The translations under genes were made by a program, and so were the position numbers. A stretch of DNA of 37,761 nt from DAOTTI01 sp034437795 (GTDB lineage Bacteria > Chloroflexota > UBA11872 > UBA12225): contig DAOTTI010000287.1 of the NCBI GenBank assembly GCA_034437795.1, positions 1 to 37,761 of the forward strand, given 5' to 3'. Shown in pieces: positions 15,532 through 23,306 of this stretch (positions are counted from its first letter, which is position 1; each line of letters begins with the position of its first letter). The notes beneath the pieces are model-generated. The model ran no database searches, was not told the DNA's origin, and worked only from the letters and a program-made list of their open reading frames with translations.

Positions 15532-17157
15532 ATGAGCGGGTTGAGCGCGGAGGTCTTTACCGCCACGCTGGCCCTGGTGGGCGTAGTGGTGATAGTGGCC
15601 GCCTTGCTCTCAGGTCTCGTCGAGCGCAGCGGCCTGCCCCAGGTGGCGGTCTTCCTGGCCATCGGCGCGGCCTTGGGCCCTGCCGGCCTCAACCTGCTGC
15701 ACGTCGCGCTCGACTCTCCCATCCTGCGGGTGGTGGCCACGCTCAGCCTGGTCCTGGTGCTGTTCACCGATGCGATGACCATCGACCTGGCCTGGGTCAG
15801 GCGCCACGCCGCCCTGGCGCTGCGCGTCCTGGGGCCGGGGACGCTGTTCTCGGCGGCCCTGATCGCTCTGGCGGCCTGGTGGCTCCTCGCGCTGCCGCCA
15901 GCGGGCGCCGCCATTCTTGGCGCGGCGCTGGCCTCGACCGATCCGGTACTCCTGCGTGGCCTCTTGCGCGCGCGGGGCCTGCCCCCCGGCGCGCGTGAGG
16001 CGCTGCGCCTGGAGAGCGGGCTCAACGATGGCGTGCTCCTACCCATCGTCCTGGTGGCCATGGCTTTCCTGAGCCTCGTCCAGGGCGGGCCCCCGAGCGC
16101 TGAAGGCGTGCCCGCCGCCGACGCCGGCGCAGCAGGGTGGGCGCGACTGGGCGTCGACCTCTTCTTGCTCGGCCCAGCCGCCGGCGTCGGCGTAGCGCTG
16201 CTCTCCGTGGCGGCGCTCGACCTCGTCCGCCGGCAGATCGGCGTCCGGCGCGACTACGAATCGCTCTACTCGCTGGGCGTGGCCCTGGCGGCCTACGCGG
16301 CGGCGGAGGCCGTCCACGGCAGCGGCTTCGTCGCCGCCTTCGTCGCCGGCCTGACTATCGCCTATCTGGACGTGGAGCTCTGCGACTGCTTCCTGGAGTA
16401 CGGCGAGACGACGGCGGAGATGGCCCTGCTCTTCGCCTTCGTGCTCTTTGGCGCCTCGCTCATCTGGAGCGGATTGGCCGTGCTTGACGGCCCGACCCTG
16501 GCCTTTGCGGCGGTGGCGCTGCTGGCGCGGCCGGCCGTCCTCTTCGTCTCGCTGCTGGGCAGCAACCTGGACCTGCGCTCGCGCCTGCTCGTGGCCTGGT
16601 GCGGCCCGCGGGGCTTGAGCTCATTGCTGCTGGTGCTCCTGCCCGTCTTTGCCGGCTTAAGCGGCGCTGAGCGCCTCTTCGCCGTCTGCAGCCTGGTGGT
16701 GCTCTTCTCCGTGGTGCTGCACGGCGGCGTACCGCTGCTGTCGGCGTGGGGGCCGCGCCGGCCGAAGGAGGGCGCCCCCATCGCCGGCGCAGTCGCAGCG
16801 GCCGCCGGCACGGAAGACGCGGCGCCCGCGCCTCCGCAGCCGGCCGCCCTGCCGCCGGCCACGAGTGCCGGCCCTGGGAACGGCGCGACCGAGGCCGGCG
16901 GGCCACGCGGCGAGCGCGTGGCGCAAGACACAGGCAGGCGGCCGGCCGGCGACGGCCGGATTACCCTCGACGACGTGCAGCGGTTGCAGGCGGCGGGGCA
17001 GCCGGTCGTCCTGCTCGACGTGCGCACCGAACGTACCTTTAACCGCGACCCGTTGCTGGCGGCAGGGGCAGTGCGTCTCCCGCCCGACCACTTGGCCCGC
17101 CGCGCCGCCGACCTTGGCCTGGACCTTGACGCCTGGCTCATCGCCTACTGCGCCTGA
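15532..17157 (+). CDS. CPA1-family Na+/H+ antiporter with C-terminal rhodanese domain interrupted by TGA
   Basis: A 541-residue protein as terminated at TGA 17155-17157. About 12 hydrophobic segments cover residues 8-410; the exchanger motifs are FTDAMTID (residues 79-85), STDPVLLRG (135-143) and LESGLNDGVLLP (160-171). A soluble Pro/Ala-rich linker of about 60 residues leads to a rhodanese domain (ITLDDVQRLQ, VVLLDVRTERTF, then LIAYCA). The domain stops abruptly inside its active-site loop at the TGA. The same frame continues for 54 codons with the missing half of the domain (PAEATSARVARELERAG, AMAGGWAALRAAGWPL) up to TAG at 17320-17322. The product is therefore either a truncated protein or a 596-residue protein made by reading the TGA, possibly as selenocysteine. 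I chose ATG 15532 because hydrophobic helix 1 follows; the frame is open from 15436. Confidence 0.85.
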   Translation: MSGLSAEVFTATLALVGVVVIVAALLSGLVERSGLPQVAVFLAIGAALGPAGLNLLHVALDSPILRVVATLSLVLVLFTDAMTIDLAWVRRHAALALRVLGPGTLFSAALIALAAWWLLALPPAGAAILGAALASTDPVLLRGLLRARGLPPGAREALRLESGLNDGVLLPIVLVAMAFLSLVQGGPPSAEGVPAADAGAAGWARLGVDLFLLGPAAGVGVALLSVAALDLVRRQIGVRRDYESLYSLGVALAAYAAAEAVHGSGFVAAFVAGLTIAYLDVELCDCFLEYGETTAEMALLFAFVLFGASLIWSGLAVLDGPTLAFAAVALLARPAVLFVSLLGSNLDLRSRLLVAWCGPRGLSSLLLVLLPVFAGLSGAERLFAVCSLVVLFSVVLHGGVPLLSAWGPRRPKEGAPIAGAVAAAAGTEDAAPAPPQPAALPPATSAGPGNGATEAGGPRGERVAQDTGRRPAGDGRITLDDVQRLQAAGQPVVLLDVRTERTFNRDPLLAAGAVRLPPDHLARRAADLGLDLDAWLIAYCA

Positions 17158-17190
17158 CCGGCCGAGGCGACGAGCGCCCGTGTGGCGCGA
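17155..17190 (+). promoter_or_regulatory. Candidate bacterial SECIS-like stem-loop after the in-frame TGA
   Basis: Downstream of TGA (17155-17157), bases 17174-17188 can fold as GCGCC-CGTGT-GGCGC, a perfect 5-bp stem with a five-base loop containing GT. The loop begins 21 bases after the TGA. Bacterial SECIS elements are expected at roughly 16-37 bases, with a G among the first two loop bases; both conditions are met. GC-rich hairpins are common in this genome, so chance is not excluded. Confidence 0.35.
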
Positions 17191-17322
17191 GAGCTAGAGC
17201 GCGCCGGCTGGCCCAAGGCCCGCGCCATGGCCGGCGGCTGGGCGGCCTTGCGCGCGGCCGGCTGGCCGCTCCAAGCCGCACGCCCCGCGGCCACGCGCAA
17301 CGGCGCTGGCGGGCTTCGGTAG
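17155..17322 (+). other. Read-through extension: second half of rhodanese domain behind in-frame TGA
   Basis: The TGA falls between LIAYCA and PAEATSARVA. Fused rhodanese domains of this type carry a loop of the form YC-x-CP-x-E-x-TSARVA, so the TGA replaces the second Cys exactly. The following 54 codons are intact, keep the high-GC codon pattern, and complete the domain with the expected GGW...AGWPL ending before TAG at 17320. A single base change (TGC or TGT to TGA) would also explain it, as would a sequencing error. Confidence 0.6.
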
Positions 17323-17370
17323 GCTTTCAAGGAAGGTTTGCCGCCAGTGCAGCCGAGAGGAGCTCGTCTC

Positions 17371-18252
17371 ATGACCACCCAGCAGGCCCCCGCCGCCGTC
17401 CCCCGCCACACCCTCGATCCCCGCACCAGCCTCGACCACGTCCACCTCACCGTGCGCAACCTCGAGCGGGAGGTCGCCTTCTACCGTGACGTGCTGGGGC
17501 TACAGGTGCACGACCGCACCGATGGCGAAGCCGCGCTCGGCGCCGGACAGGTGCTCCTGCGCCTGACCGAGCGGCCCGACGCCCCCCGACCGGCCGGCGT
17601 GGCGGGGCTGTACCACTTCTGCATTCTCGTCCCCGAGCGCGTCGACCTGGCGCAGCTCCTGCGGCGCATCGTCGAGACCCGCACGCCCGTCCAGGGACTG
17701 GTCGACCACCGGTTCAGCGAGGCGATCTATCTGCCGGACCCCGAGGGCAACGGGATTGAGCTGAACTGGGACCGCCCGCGCGAGCAGTGGCCCGACCCGC
17801 AGGCGCTGCTGCGGCTGGGCAATGCGCCGCTGGACGTGCCGGGGCTGGAACGGCTCGTCGAGAACGCGCCGTACCCCTGGCCGGGGCTGCCGGCGGGCTC
17901 CAAGATCGGCCACATCCATCTGCACGTGGGCGACCTGGCCGCGGCTGAACGGTTCTACGTCGGAGTGCTGGGCTTCGAGAAGCGGATGGAGATCCCCGGC
18001 CAGGCGGTCTTCGTCTCCGCCGGCGGCTATCACCACCACGTGGCGTTCAATCTGTGGGCGGGCAGACGCCTGGCCCCGCCCCCGCCAGATGCCGCCGGCC
18101 TGCGCTACTTTGCCATTCGCCTGGCGGACGGCTCAGAGCTGCGGCGCGTCGTGGACCGCGTGCGGGCCGCCGGCATCGCCACCCAGGAGACTGCTGCCGG
18201 CGTGCTCGTGCGCGATCCGGCGGGGATCGGCGTCGTGCTGACGGCCGGGTGA
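17371..18252 (+). CDS. VOC-family extradiol dioxygenase-like protein (CatE-type, two modules)
   Basis: A 293-residue protein with two vicinal-oxygen-chelate modules. The start is ATG 17371 with GAGAGGAG 8 bases upstream. Module 1 (residues about 20-135) shows LDHVHLTVRNLEREVAFY, a second potential ligand in VDHRFSEAIYLPDPEGN, and IELNWDRP. Module 2 (about 175-290) shows IGHIHLHVGDLAAAERFY and GGYHHHVAFNLW. The last strand reads GIGVVLTAG, so the acidic ligand usual at that place in catechol-2,3-dioxygenase (IELY-type) is absent from module 2 but present in module 1. It may be a glyoxalase or dioxygenase relative acting on aromatics. It is 17 bp upstream of an MFS exporter gene. Confidence 0.85.
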   Translation: MTTQQAPAAVPRHTLDPRTSLDHVHLTVRNLEREVAFYRDVLGLQVHDRTDGEAALGAGQVLLRLTERPDAPRPAGVAGLYHFCILVPERVDLAQLLRRIVETRTPVQGLVDHRFSEAIYLPDPEGNGIELNWDRPREQWPDPQALLRLGNAPLDVPGLERLVENAPYPWPGLPAGSKIGHIHLHVGDLAAAERFYVGVLGFEKRMEIPGQAVFVSAGGYHHHVAFNLWAGRRLAPPPPDAAGLRYFAIRLADGSELRRVVDRVRAAGIATQETAAGVLVRDPAGIGVVLTAG

Positions 18253-18268
18253 AGGGCGCTCCCTGGCG

Positions 18269-19765
18269 ATGGATCCGGCGCCCGCAGGCGCGCCGTCCAC
18301 CGGCACGGTGAGGCCTCCCGCCACCAGAGCGCTGGCGGCGGTGGCGCCGCCTCCGGCGCCCACAGAGCGGCAGCTGGCCCGAGCCACCGTGCTCGTCGGG
18401 ACCGGCGCGGTCATGTCCTCCTTGAGCAACAGTTCCTTAAACGTCGCCCTGCCGGAGCTGACGGTCGCCTTCGGCGTGCCGCCGGCCACGATCGCCTGGG
18501 TGTCGCTCGCCTACTCCCTGATTACGGCCAGCACGCTGACCATCTTCGGGCGGCTGGCCGACATGCGCGGGCGCAAGGGGCTGTACGCCCTGGGCGTGGG
18601 GCTGTTCCTCGCTGGCTCGGCCCTGTGCGGGCTGAGCAGCAGCGTCGCCACGCTGATCGCCTGGCGAGTGGTGCAGGGCACGGGTGGCGCGCTGGTGGCG
18701 GCGAACTCGGTCGCTTACCTGGTGGAGCTCTATCCGCCCAACCGGCGCGGCTTCGTCGTGGGCGCCTGGGAGGCGTGCATCGCGGCCGGCCAGGGTCTGG
18801 GGCCGGTCATCGGGGGCCTGCTCCGATCCACCTTCGGCTGGCCGGCCATCTTCTTCGCCAACGTGCCCCTCGGGCTGGCGATGCTGGCCATGATCCCGCG
18901 CTTCATGATCGAGCCGCCCCGCGCTCGACCGCGCCAGTCGTTCGACTTCCTGGGCGCAGCCCTGTTCGGCACCGGCATCGCCGCCCTGCTGTATGCCCTG
19001 ACCCAGTCCTACGCCCTGGGCTGGACCTCCGCCGCGGTGGCGAGCAGCCTGGCGGGAGCCATCCTGTGCCTGATCCTGTTTATGGCCACGGAGCAGCGCG
19101 CCCCCCAGCCGATGGTCGACCTGCGGATGTTCCGCAGCCTGACGTTCAGCGCGGGGAACCTGGCCAAGGTCTTTGGGTACTTCCCCTTTGCCGCAAACGG
19201 CTTCCTGCTGCCCTTCTACCTGGAGCGGGGGCTAGGCCTCCCGCCGGCCGCCATGGGCGCCTTCCTCACGCCCCTGCCGGCTGGCATGCTGGTAGCGTCG
19301 CTCATCGCCGGCCCGCTGTCGGACCGCGTGGGCACGCGCCTCCTGGCCCCCGCCGGCCTGGCGATGCAGGCGTTGGCCGCGCTGCTGCTGGCGCAGGCCT
19401 CACCGGCGCAGGGTGTGGCGCCAGCGCTGCTGGCCATGCTCCTGGCCGGCGCCGGCATCGGCACGTTCATCGCGCCCAACGACAGCGCCATTCTGAGCGC
19501 TACCCCGCCGGACCGGCTGGGCGTGGCGAACGGGATCATGGGCGTGGCGCGCACCATTGGGCTCCTGCTGGGCATCTCCGCCGCCGGCACGCTCCTCTCC
19601 GCGCGGCTCCTAGCCAACGGCGACGCCTTTCTGCCCAGCTTTCACGAGACGTACTGGGTCGTGGCGGCCGTTACGTTCGGCGGTATCTGGCTGGCGATCG
19701 TTCGAGACCGGAGGCCCGCTCGCGCCACCGTCACCCATACCGTCACCCACCGGCGCGTCCATTGA
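18269..19765 (+). CDS. MFS drug exporter, DHA2 (EmrB/QacA) family
   Basis: A 498-residue inner-membrane protein with about 14 hydrophobic segments, the number typical of the DHA2 proton antiporters. TM1 has SNSSLNVALPELTVAFG, the position of the family LD-T-VNVALP motif, here without the usual Asp. The MFS loop motif appears as FGRLADMRGRKGLY after TM2, and motif C is represented by AACIAAGQGLGPVIGGLLRSTFGW-like sequence. A cytoplasmic leader of about 40 residues precedes TM1, so the start could be further in. It lies 16 bp after the VOC gene, probably in one operon. It may export an antibiotic or an aromatic metabolite. Confidence 0.9.
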   Translation: MDPAPAGAPSTGTVRPPATRALAAVAPPPAPTERQLARATVLVGTGAVMSSLSNSSLNVALPELTVAFGVPPATIAWVSLAYSLITASTLTIFGRLADMRGRKGLYALGVGLFLAGSALCGLSSSVATLIAWRVVQGTGGALVAANSVAYLVELYPPNRRGFVVGAWEACIAAGQGLGPVIGGLLRSTFGWPAIFFANVPLGLAMLAMIPRFMIEPPRARPRQSFDFLGAALFGTGIAALLYALTQSYALGWTSAAVASSLAGAILCLILFMATEQRAPQPMVDLRMFRSLTFSAGNLAKVFGYFPFAANGFLLPFYLERGLGLPPAAMGAFLTPLPAGMLVASLIAGPLSDRVGTRLLAPAGLAMQALAALLLAQASPAQGVAPALLAMLLAGAGIGTFIAPNDSAILSATPPDRLGVANGIMGVARTIGLLLGISAAGTLLSARLLANGDAFLPSFHETYWVVAAVTFGGIWLAIVRDRRPARATVTHTVTHRRVH

Positions 19766-20060
19766 TGCGCCCGCGCGAGCTAGCCCCGCGCCGGCCCCCG
19801 CGAGCTGTCACCAGTTAAGCCGGATGCCACGGCACGGAGTTCCCCTCTCCCAGAGGGAGAGGGTGAGGGTGACGGCTCCTCTCGGACCAGTCCCTCTCCC
19901 ACATAAGGAGAGGGTTAGGTTCCCCTGAAGGAGCCGCGGCCGGTCAGGCGGCCCCTCTCCCACATAGGGAGAGGGTTAGGGTGAGGGGTCCGCCAGGCGG
20001 GAACACTGGAAACCCCCAGAGCGAGCCTGCGCCGCGCCGGCAGGCCGTGGCATCCTCACC
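19766..20060. other. 295-bp gap largely made of palindromic repeats
   Basis: After 75 bp with nothing recognisable, 19841-19988 is filled by three repeats (listed separately). The remaining 70 bp before 20061 have no feature that I can see; no ribosome-binding site is evident for the next gene. Confidence 0.6.
19841..19988. repeat. Three copies of the CCCTCTCCC/GGGAGAGGG hairpin repeat
   Basis: Copies lie at 19841-19872, 19891-19925 and 19952-19988. The third is the most complete: CCCTCTCCC-ACATA-GGGAGAGGG (9-bp perfect stem, 5-base loop) followed by TTAGGGTGAGGGG. The second has two fewer stem pairs. The spacing of about 50-60 bp between copies suggests local amplification. Confidence 0.85.
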
Positions 20061-20513
20061 GTGGAAAGCGAGCGCGACGAGATGGAAACGGCCACGGACG
20101 CCACCAACGCCATGAATGCGCCGGATGCAGCGGGCGCCATGGAAGAGTTCACCGGACGCCTGAGCGAAGACTTTCACTTTCACCTGTACTTTTCGGCCGA
20201 CACGCGCGGGTCGGCGCTGGCCATCCGCGAGCGCCTGAAGCAGGTCATCGACTTCGAATATGACCTCCCGCCGGTACGCGAGACCCCCGTCGGCCCGCAT
20301 CGCTGGCCGATCTGGAGCCTGTGGGTCGATCGCGCCAACTTCGCCGCCGCCACCCTGTGGATGATGCGTAACCACGGCCAGCACTCTGTACTGGTCCATC
20401 CCAACATCGACGATGGCCTGCTCGACCACACCGAGCACGCCATGTGGCTGGGCAAGCCGCAGCCCCTTAACCTGGACGTCTTTCGCGATGAGAACGGCCA
20501 GGGGAACGGTTAG
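20061..20513 (+). CDS. DOPA 4,5-dioxygenase family protein
   Basis: A 150-residue protein with the PF08883 pattern: DFHFHLYFSADTRGSA, PVGPHRWPIWSLWVD, HSVLVHPNIDDGLLDHTEHAMWLGKPQPLNLDVF. The conserved histidines (HFH, GPH, VHP, DHT) form the metal site of this extradiol-dioxygenase family, known from betalain synthesis in plants and fungi and widespread in bacteria with unknown substrates. A low-complexity N-terminus of about 35 residues (rich in Ala, Asn, Met, Glu) is variable. The GTG at 20061 and the ATG at 20082 are both possible starts; neither has a clear ribosome-binding site. Confidence 0.85.
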   Translation: MESERDEMETATDATNAMNAPDAAGAMEEFTGRLSEDFHFHLYFSADTRGSALAIRERLKQVIDFEYDLPPVRETPVGPHRWPIWSLWVDRANFAAATLWMMRNHGQHSVLVHPNIDDGLLDHTEHAMWLGKPQPLNLDVFRDENGQGNG

Positions 20514-20641
20514 CCCGCAGGAAAGTAGTGGCGACGTAGCGAGGAGCGAGTGGCGAGACCCCCGCGCCCACCCATATCTGCCAGAGGCAGGATGGCGGAA
20601 GGGAGAGGGAGGTCAGGGCCGGCCGTGAGCGAGCGCGGCAG

Positions 20642-21691
20642 ATGGTGACCGCAAACGACGGAAAGGGACGATACGTGCCGCCGTACCTCCACGTGCGAGC
20701 CGACGTCAGGGCAGCGCTGGAGCGGGGCGAGCCGGTGGTGGCGCTGGAAAGCACGCTCATCGCCCATGGTCTGCCCCGGCCGGAGAACCTGCTGCTGGCC
20801 CGCGAGGTAGAGGCGATCGTGCGTCGGGAAGGGGCCATACCGGCGACGATCGGCGTCATCGACGGGGCGGCGGTGATCGGTCTGGATGCAGCGCAGCTCG
20901 AGCGAATTGCGATCAGTCCGGACATCCCGAAGCTCAGTGCGCGAGACCTGCCGTTGGCGCTGGCGATGGGGCGAGACGGCGCCACCACGGTGGCCGGCAC
21001 GGCATTCCTGGCGGCCCGCGCAGGGATCAGGGTACTGGCGACCGGTGGGCTAGGGGGCGTGCACCGCGGCGCGCGGGAGAGCTGGGATGAATCGTCCGAC
21101 CTGGCGACCTTGAGCCGGACCCCGATCACCGTCGTCTGCGCCGGGGTGAAGTCCATCCTGGATGTTGGCGCCACGCTGGAGCGGCTGGAGACCCTGAACG
21201 TGGCGGTGGTGGGCTTCCGGACGCGGCGCTTTCCGGGCTTCTATCTGGCCGACAGCGGCTACGCGCTGGACTGGCAGGTGGAGAGCGAAGACGAGGTGGC
21301 GGCCATCATGGCGGCGCAGGAGGCGCTGAGATTGGACCAAGGACGAACGACGACAGCCGACCCGTCCGTCATTCGCCCTTGGTCCAACGCCCTGGGTGGA
21401 GCGCTAGGAGCGCTGGTGGTGGCGAACCCGCTCCCCGTCGATGAGCAGCTAGACCCGGCGCTGCACGATCGCGCGCTGGCGGAGGGACTGGCCGAGGTGG
21501 AGCGCCGCGGCATCCGCGGCAAGGCCGTCACCCCGTTCCTGCTCGACCACTTCCGCGCGGCGACGGGCGGGGAGAGCGTGCGCGTCAACCAGCAGATCAT
21601 CCGGCACAACGCGCGCCTGGCGGCGCGGATCGCCTGCGCCTGGTCACGCCGCCTCCAGTCTGCGGGCCCCCACCCGCGCAGAGGTGGATAG
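20642..21691 (+). CDS. psuG: Pseudouridine-5'-phosphate glycosidase
   Basis: A 349-residue enzyme that reversibly cleaves pseudouridine 5'-phosphate to uracil and ribose 5-phosphate. Family blocks are in order: VVALESTLIAHGLPRPENL (catalytic Glu36), GAIPATIGVIDGA, KLSARDLPLALAMGRDGATTVAGTA, FATGGLGGVHRG-like sequence (here VLATGGLGGVHRG), CAGVKSILDVGATLE (catalytic Lys), FPGFYLADSGY, VVANPLP and GKAVTPFLLDH. Between EALRLD and ALGGALGALVVANPLP there are about 17 extra residues (231-248) that normal PsuG proteins do not have. They are encoded by an inverted repeat at 21334-21385 inserted in frame. No psuK kinase gene is adjacent. Confidence 0.92.
   Translation: MVTANDGKGRYVPPYLHVRADVRAALERGEPVVALESTLIAHGLPRPENLLLAREVEAIVRREGAIPATIGVIDGAAVIGLDAAQLERIAISPDIPKLSARDLPLALAMGRDGATTVAGTAFLAARAGIRVLATGGLGGVHRGARESWDESSDLATLSRTPITVVCAGVKSILDVGATLERLETLNVAVVGFRTRRFPGFYLADSGYALDWQVESEDEVAAIMAAQEALRLDQGRTTTADPSVIRPWSNALGGALGALVVANPLPVDEQLDPALHDRALAEGLAEVERRGIRGKAVTPFLLDHFRAATGGESVRVNQQIIRHNARLAARIACAWSRRLQSAGPHPRRGG
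21334..21385. repeat. Inverted repeat inserted in frame inside psuG
   Basis: The arms are 21334-21356 and 21363-21385 (GGACCAAGG-CGAA...TTCG-CCTTGGTCC); the outer 19 bases pair at 17 positions. The segment AAGGACGAACG is also found, reversed, at 15211-15221, so it belongs to a dispersed family. It keeps the reading frame and adds about 17 residues at a surface loop position in front of the VVANPLP strand. Confidence 0.75.
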
Positions 21692-21757
21692 CCTGTCACG
21701 CTCACGCGAGACGGGCCGGCCAACGATGTCATCGCCCGCGCAGACGTGGATAGCCTG
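21673..21757. repeat. 23-bp direct repeat duplicating the psuG 3' end
   Basis: 21673-21695 and 21735-21757 match at 22 of 23 bases (CCCGCGCAGA[G/C]GTGGATAGCCTG), 62 bp apart. The first copy spans the psuG stop codon. Confidence 0.75.
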
Positions 21758-21781
21758 GAAGATCCACGGCCGGCGGGGAGC

Positions 21782-21982
21782 TTCCCTCTCCCTGTGGGAC
21801 AGCGCCAGACGCACGTCAGCCTCGCCACTGAAGGGGCGAGAGACCCATCTCCCTGTGACAGAGCGTCAAGGTGAGGGCGCCACCACTCAACCGGGCCAGG
21901 CGGCGGGCGTACGCAAACGGTCCGGCTGGTGCCAGTCCATGACCACCGCCCCCTCTCCGTGTCGAAGAGGGGGGTCAGGGGC
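21782..21982. repeat. Degenerate CCCTCTCCC-family repeats
   Basis: Partial copies lie at 21782-21806 (TTCCCTCTCCCTGTGGGACAGCG), 21843-21879 (ACCCATCTCCCTGTGACAGAG and AGGTGAGGG) and 21949-21982 (GCCCCCTCTCCGTGTCGAAGAGG, GGTCAGGGG). They are more decayed than the copies at 19841-19988. Confidence 0.65.
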
Positions 21983-22017
21983 CAAGCCGCACGGTGGGCG
22001 GCGTGGGGCAGGGGGTG

Positions 22018-22089
22018 CGGCGCGGCCCCGCCCGAAGGGCGGTGAGGTCACTACTCACGGCGCGGCCCCGCCCGAAGGGCGGTGAGGTC
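22018..22089. repeat. Two exact 32-bp direct repeats with an internal hairpin
   Basis: 22018-22049 and 22058-22089 are identical over 32 bp. Each contains a perfect 6-bp hairpin CCGCCC-GAA-GGGCGG (22028-22042 and 22068-22082). The separator is 8 bp (ACTACTCA). Only two units are seen, and a spacer of 8 bp is too short for CRISPR. Confidence 0.85.
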
Positions 22090-22175
22090 TGCGGCGGCCG
22101 CTGATCCGCATGTGCTGCGCGCACCCTGCCATGCCGTGGGCGGGTAGACTCCTTCGACCAGGCTAATCGAGCCGG

Positions 22176-23195
22176 ATGAGGATGTCTCGCATCGGGGCGG
22201 AGCCGAAGCCACCGTGGCAGCAGGTGCCGGCGGCGGTACGCCAGCGCACTGAAGCCGTGCTGGGCGCGCGGGTGCAGCGCGCCGCGCGGATCTGGGGCGG
22301 CTACGCGCCGTCGCCCACCTTTCGCCTGAGGCTGGACGATGGACGGCGCGCCTTCTTCAAGGGAACCAACCCCGATTCCAACGACTTCATGCGCGCGGCC
22401 CTGGAGCGCGAGGAGCGCGTCTACCGGCGCATCCCGCACCTGATCTCCCCCTGGGCCCCCGCGTTCTACGGCTCGTTCCGGCAGGATGGCTGGCACGTCC
22501 TGCTGCTGGAGGACCTGGGGCCGGCCAACGTGCCGCCGTGGACGGCGGCGCGGGCGCGCCGCGCGATGCGCCTGTTCGCCGCCTTCCACGCATCCAGCCT
22601 TGGCCAGTCCCTACCCCGCTGGCTCCCGCGGCGAGCGATGTGGGGGCGGTTCGGCCTGTTCTGGCGAGGGATCGCCGAAGAGCCCGGCCAGCTCGAGGCC
22701 GTGGTCGGGCTGGCAGTAGGACGTGAGGCCGACGCGCGCGCCTGGCTGCGGGCCGCGCTGCCGGCGCTGCGCCAGCGGGCGGAGGCCCTGACGCGCGTCC
22801 GCTCTCGCCAGGCGTTGCTGCACTTCGATGCGCGCTCGGACAACATTCGTCTCGGCCGCACGGAGCTTCGCCTGTTCGATTGGCCGTTTACCTGCGTGGG
22901 GCCGCCCGAGCTTGATGCGACGGCCTTCGCCCAATCGGTGGCCTGCGAGGGAGGCCCGGCCCCCGAGCTTCTGATGCGGTGGTACGCAGAGGCGCTGTCG
23001 GCGCGGGACGAGGTCGTGGACGCCAGCGTGGTGGCGATCGCCGGCTTTTTCGCCAATCGCGCGCCTGGCCCGCCCATCCCCGGCCTGCCTCGCGTACGCT
23101 CGATCCAGCGGCGCCAGCTCAAGGCCAGCCTGGCCTGGGCCGCGCGGCGCCTGGGACTTCCGGATCCGGCCTGGCTGGAGGCAGTGGCCGATTAG
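22176..23195 (+). CDS. Phosphotransferase of the aminoglycoside/choline-kinase-like (APH) family
   Basis: A 339-residue small-molecule kinase-like protein. N-lobe features are FRLRLDDGRRAFFKG (probable Lys62) and LLLEDLG as hinge. The Brenner motif is LLHFDARSDNIRL (His217, Asp219, Asn223) and the metal Asp is Asp235 in LFDWPF. This order is typical of the APH/ChoK superfamily, which phosphorylates antibiotics, choline, homoserine or sugars; the substrate here is unknown. ATG at 22176 or 22182 (MRMS) can start it; the upstream GAGCCGG is a poor ribosome-binding site. The gene is monocistronic, with a repeat-rich upstream region. Confidence 0.85.
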   Translation: MRMSRIGAEPKPPWQQVPAAVRQRTEAVLGARVQRAARIWGGYAPSPTFRLRLDDGRRAFFKGTNPDSNDFMRAALEREERVYRRIPHLISPWAPAFYGSFRQDGWHVLLLEDLGPANVPPWTAARARRAMRLFAAFHASSLGQSLPRWLPRRAMWGRFGLFWRGIAEEPGQLEAVVGLAVGREADARAWLRAALPALRQRAEALTRVRSRQALLHFDARSDNIRLGRTELRLFDWPFTCVGPPELDATAFAQSVACEGGPAPELLMRWYAEALSARDEVVDASVVAIAGFFANRAPGPPIPGLPRVRSIQRRQLKASLAWAARRLGLPDPAWLEAVAD

Positions 23196-23306
23196 GGGAG
23201 CAACCGCCTGGCCTGCCTGAGGGTGACCCGTGGCTCCAGCTTCGCCACCAGGCGCGATCGGCCGAGCCGTTACAGGCGTTACAGCAGGGAGTAGAATGAC
23301 GGCACG

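Larger units (their letters stand above)
21692..22175. other. 484-bp gene-free region, mostly repeats
   Basis: There is no credible coding region between psuG and the kinase gene. The space is occupied by the second copy of the psuG 3' duplication (21735-21757), three degenerate CCCTCTCCC repeats (21782-21982) and a 32-bp tandem-like repeat (22018-22089), listed separately. Confidence 0.65.

Noticed and set aside
22018..22089. Possible CRISPR array from two 32-bp repeats
   Set aside because: There are only two units with an 8-bp spacer, and no cas genes are near; CRISPR spacers are typically 25-45 bp.
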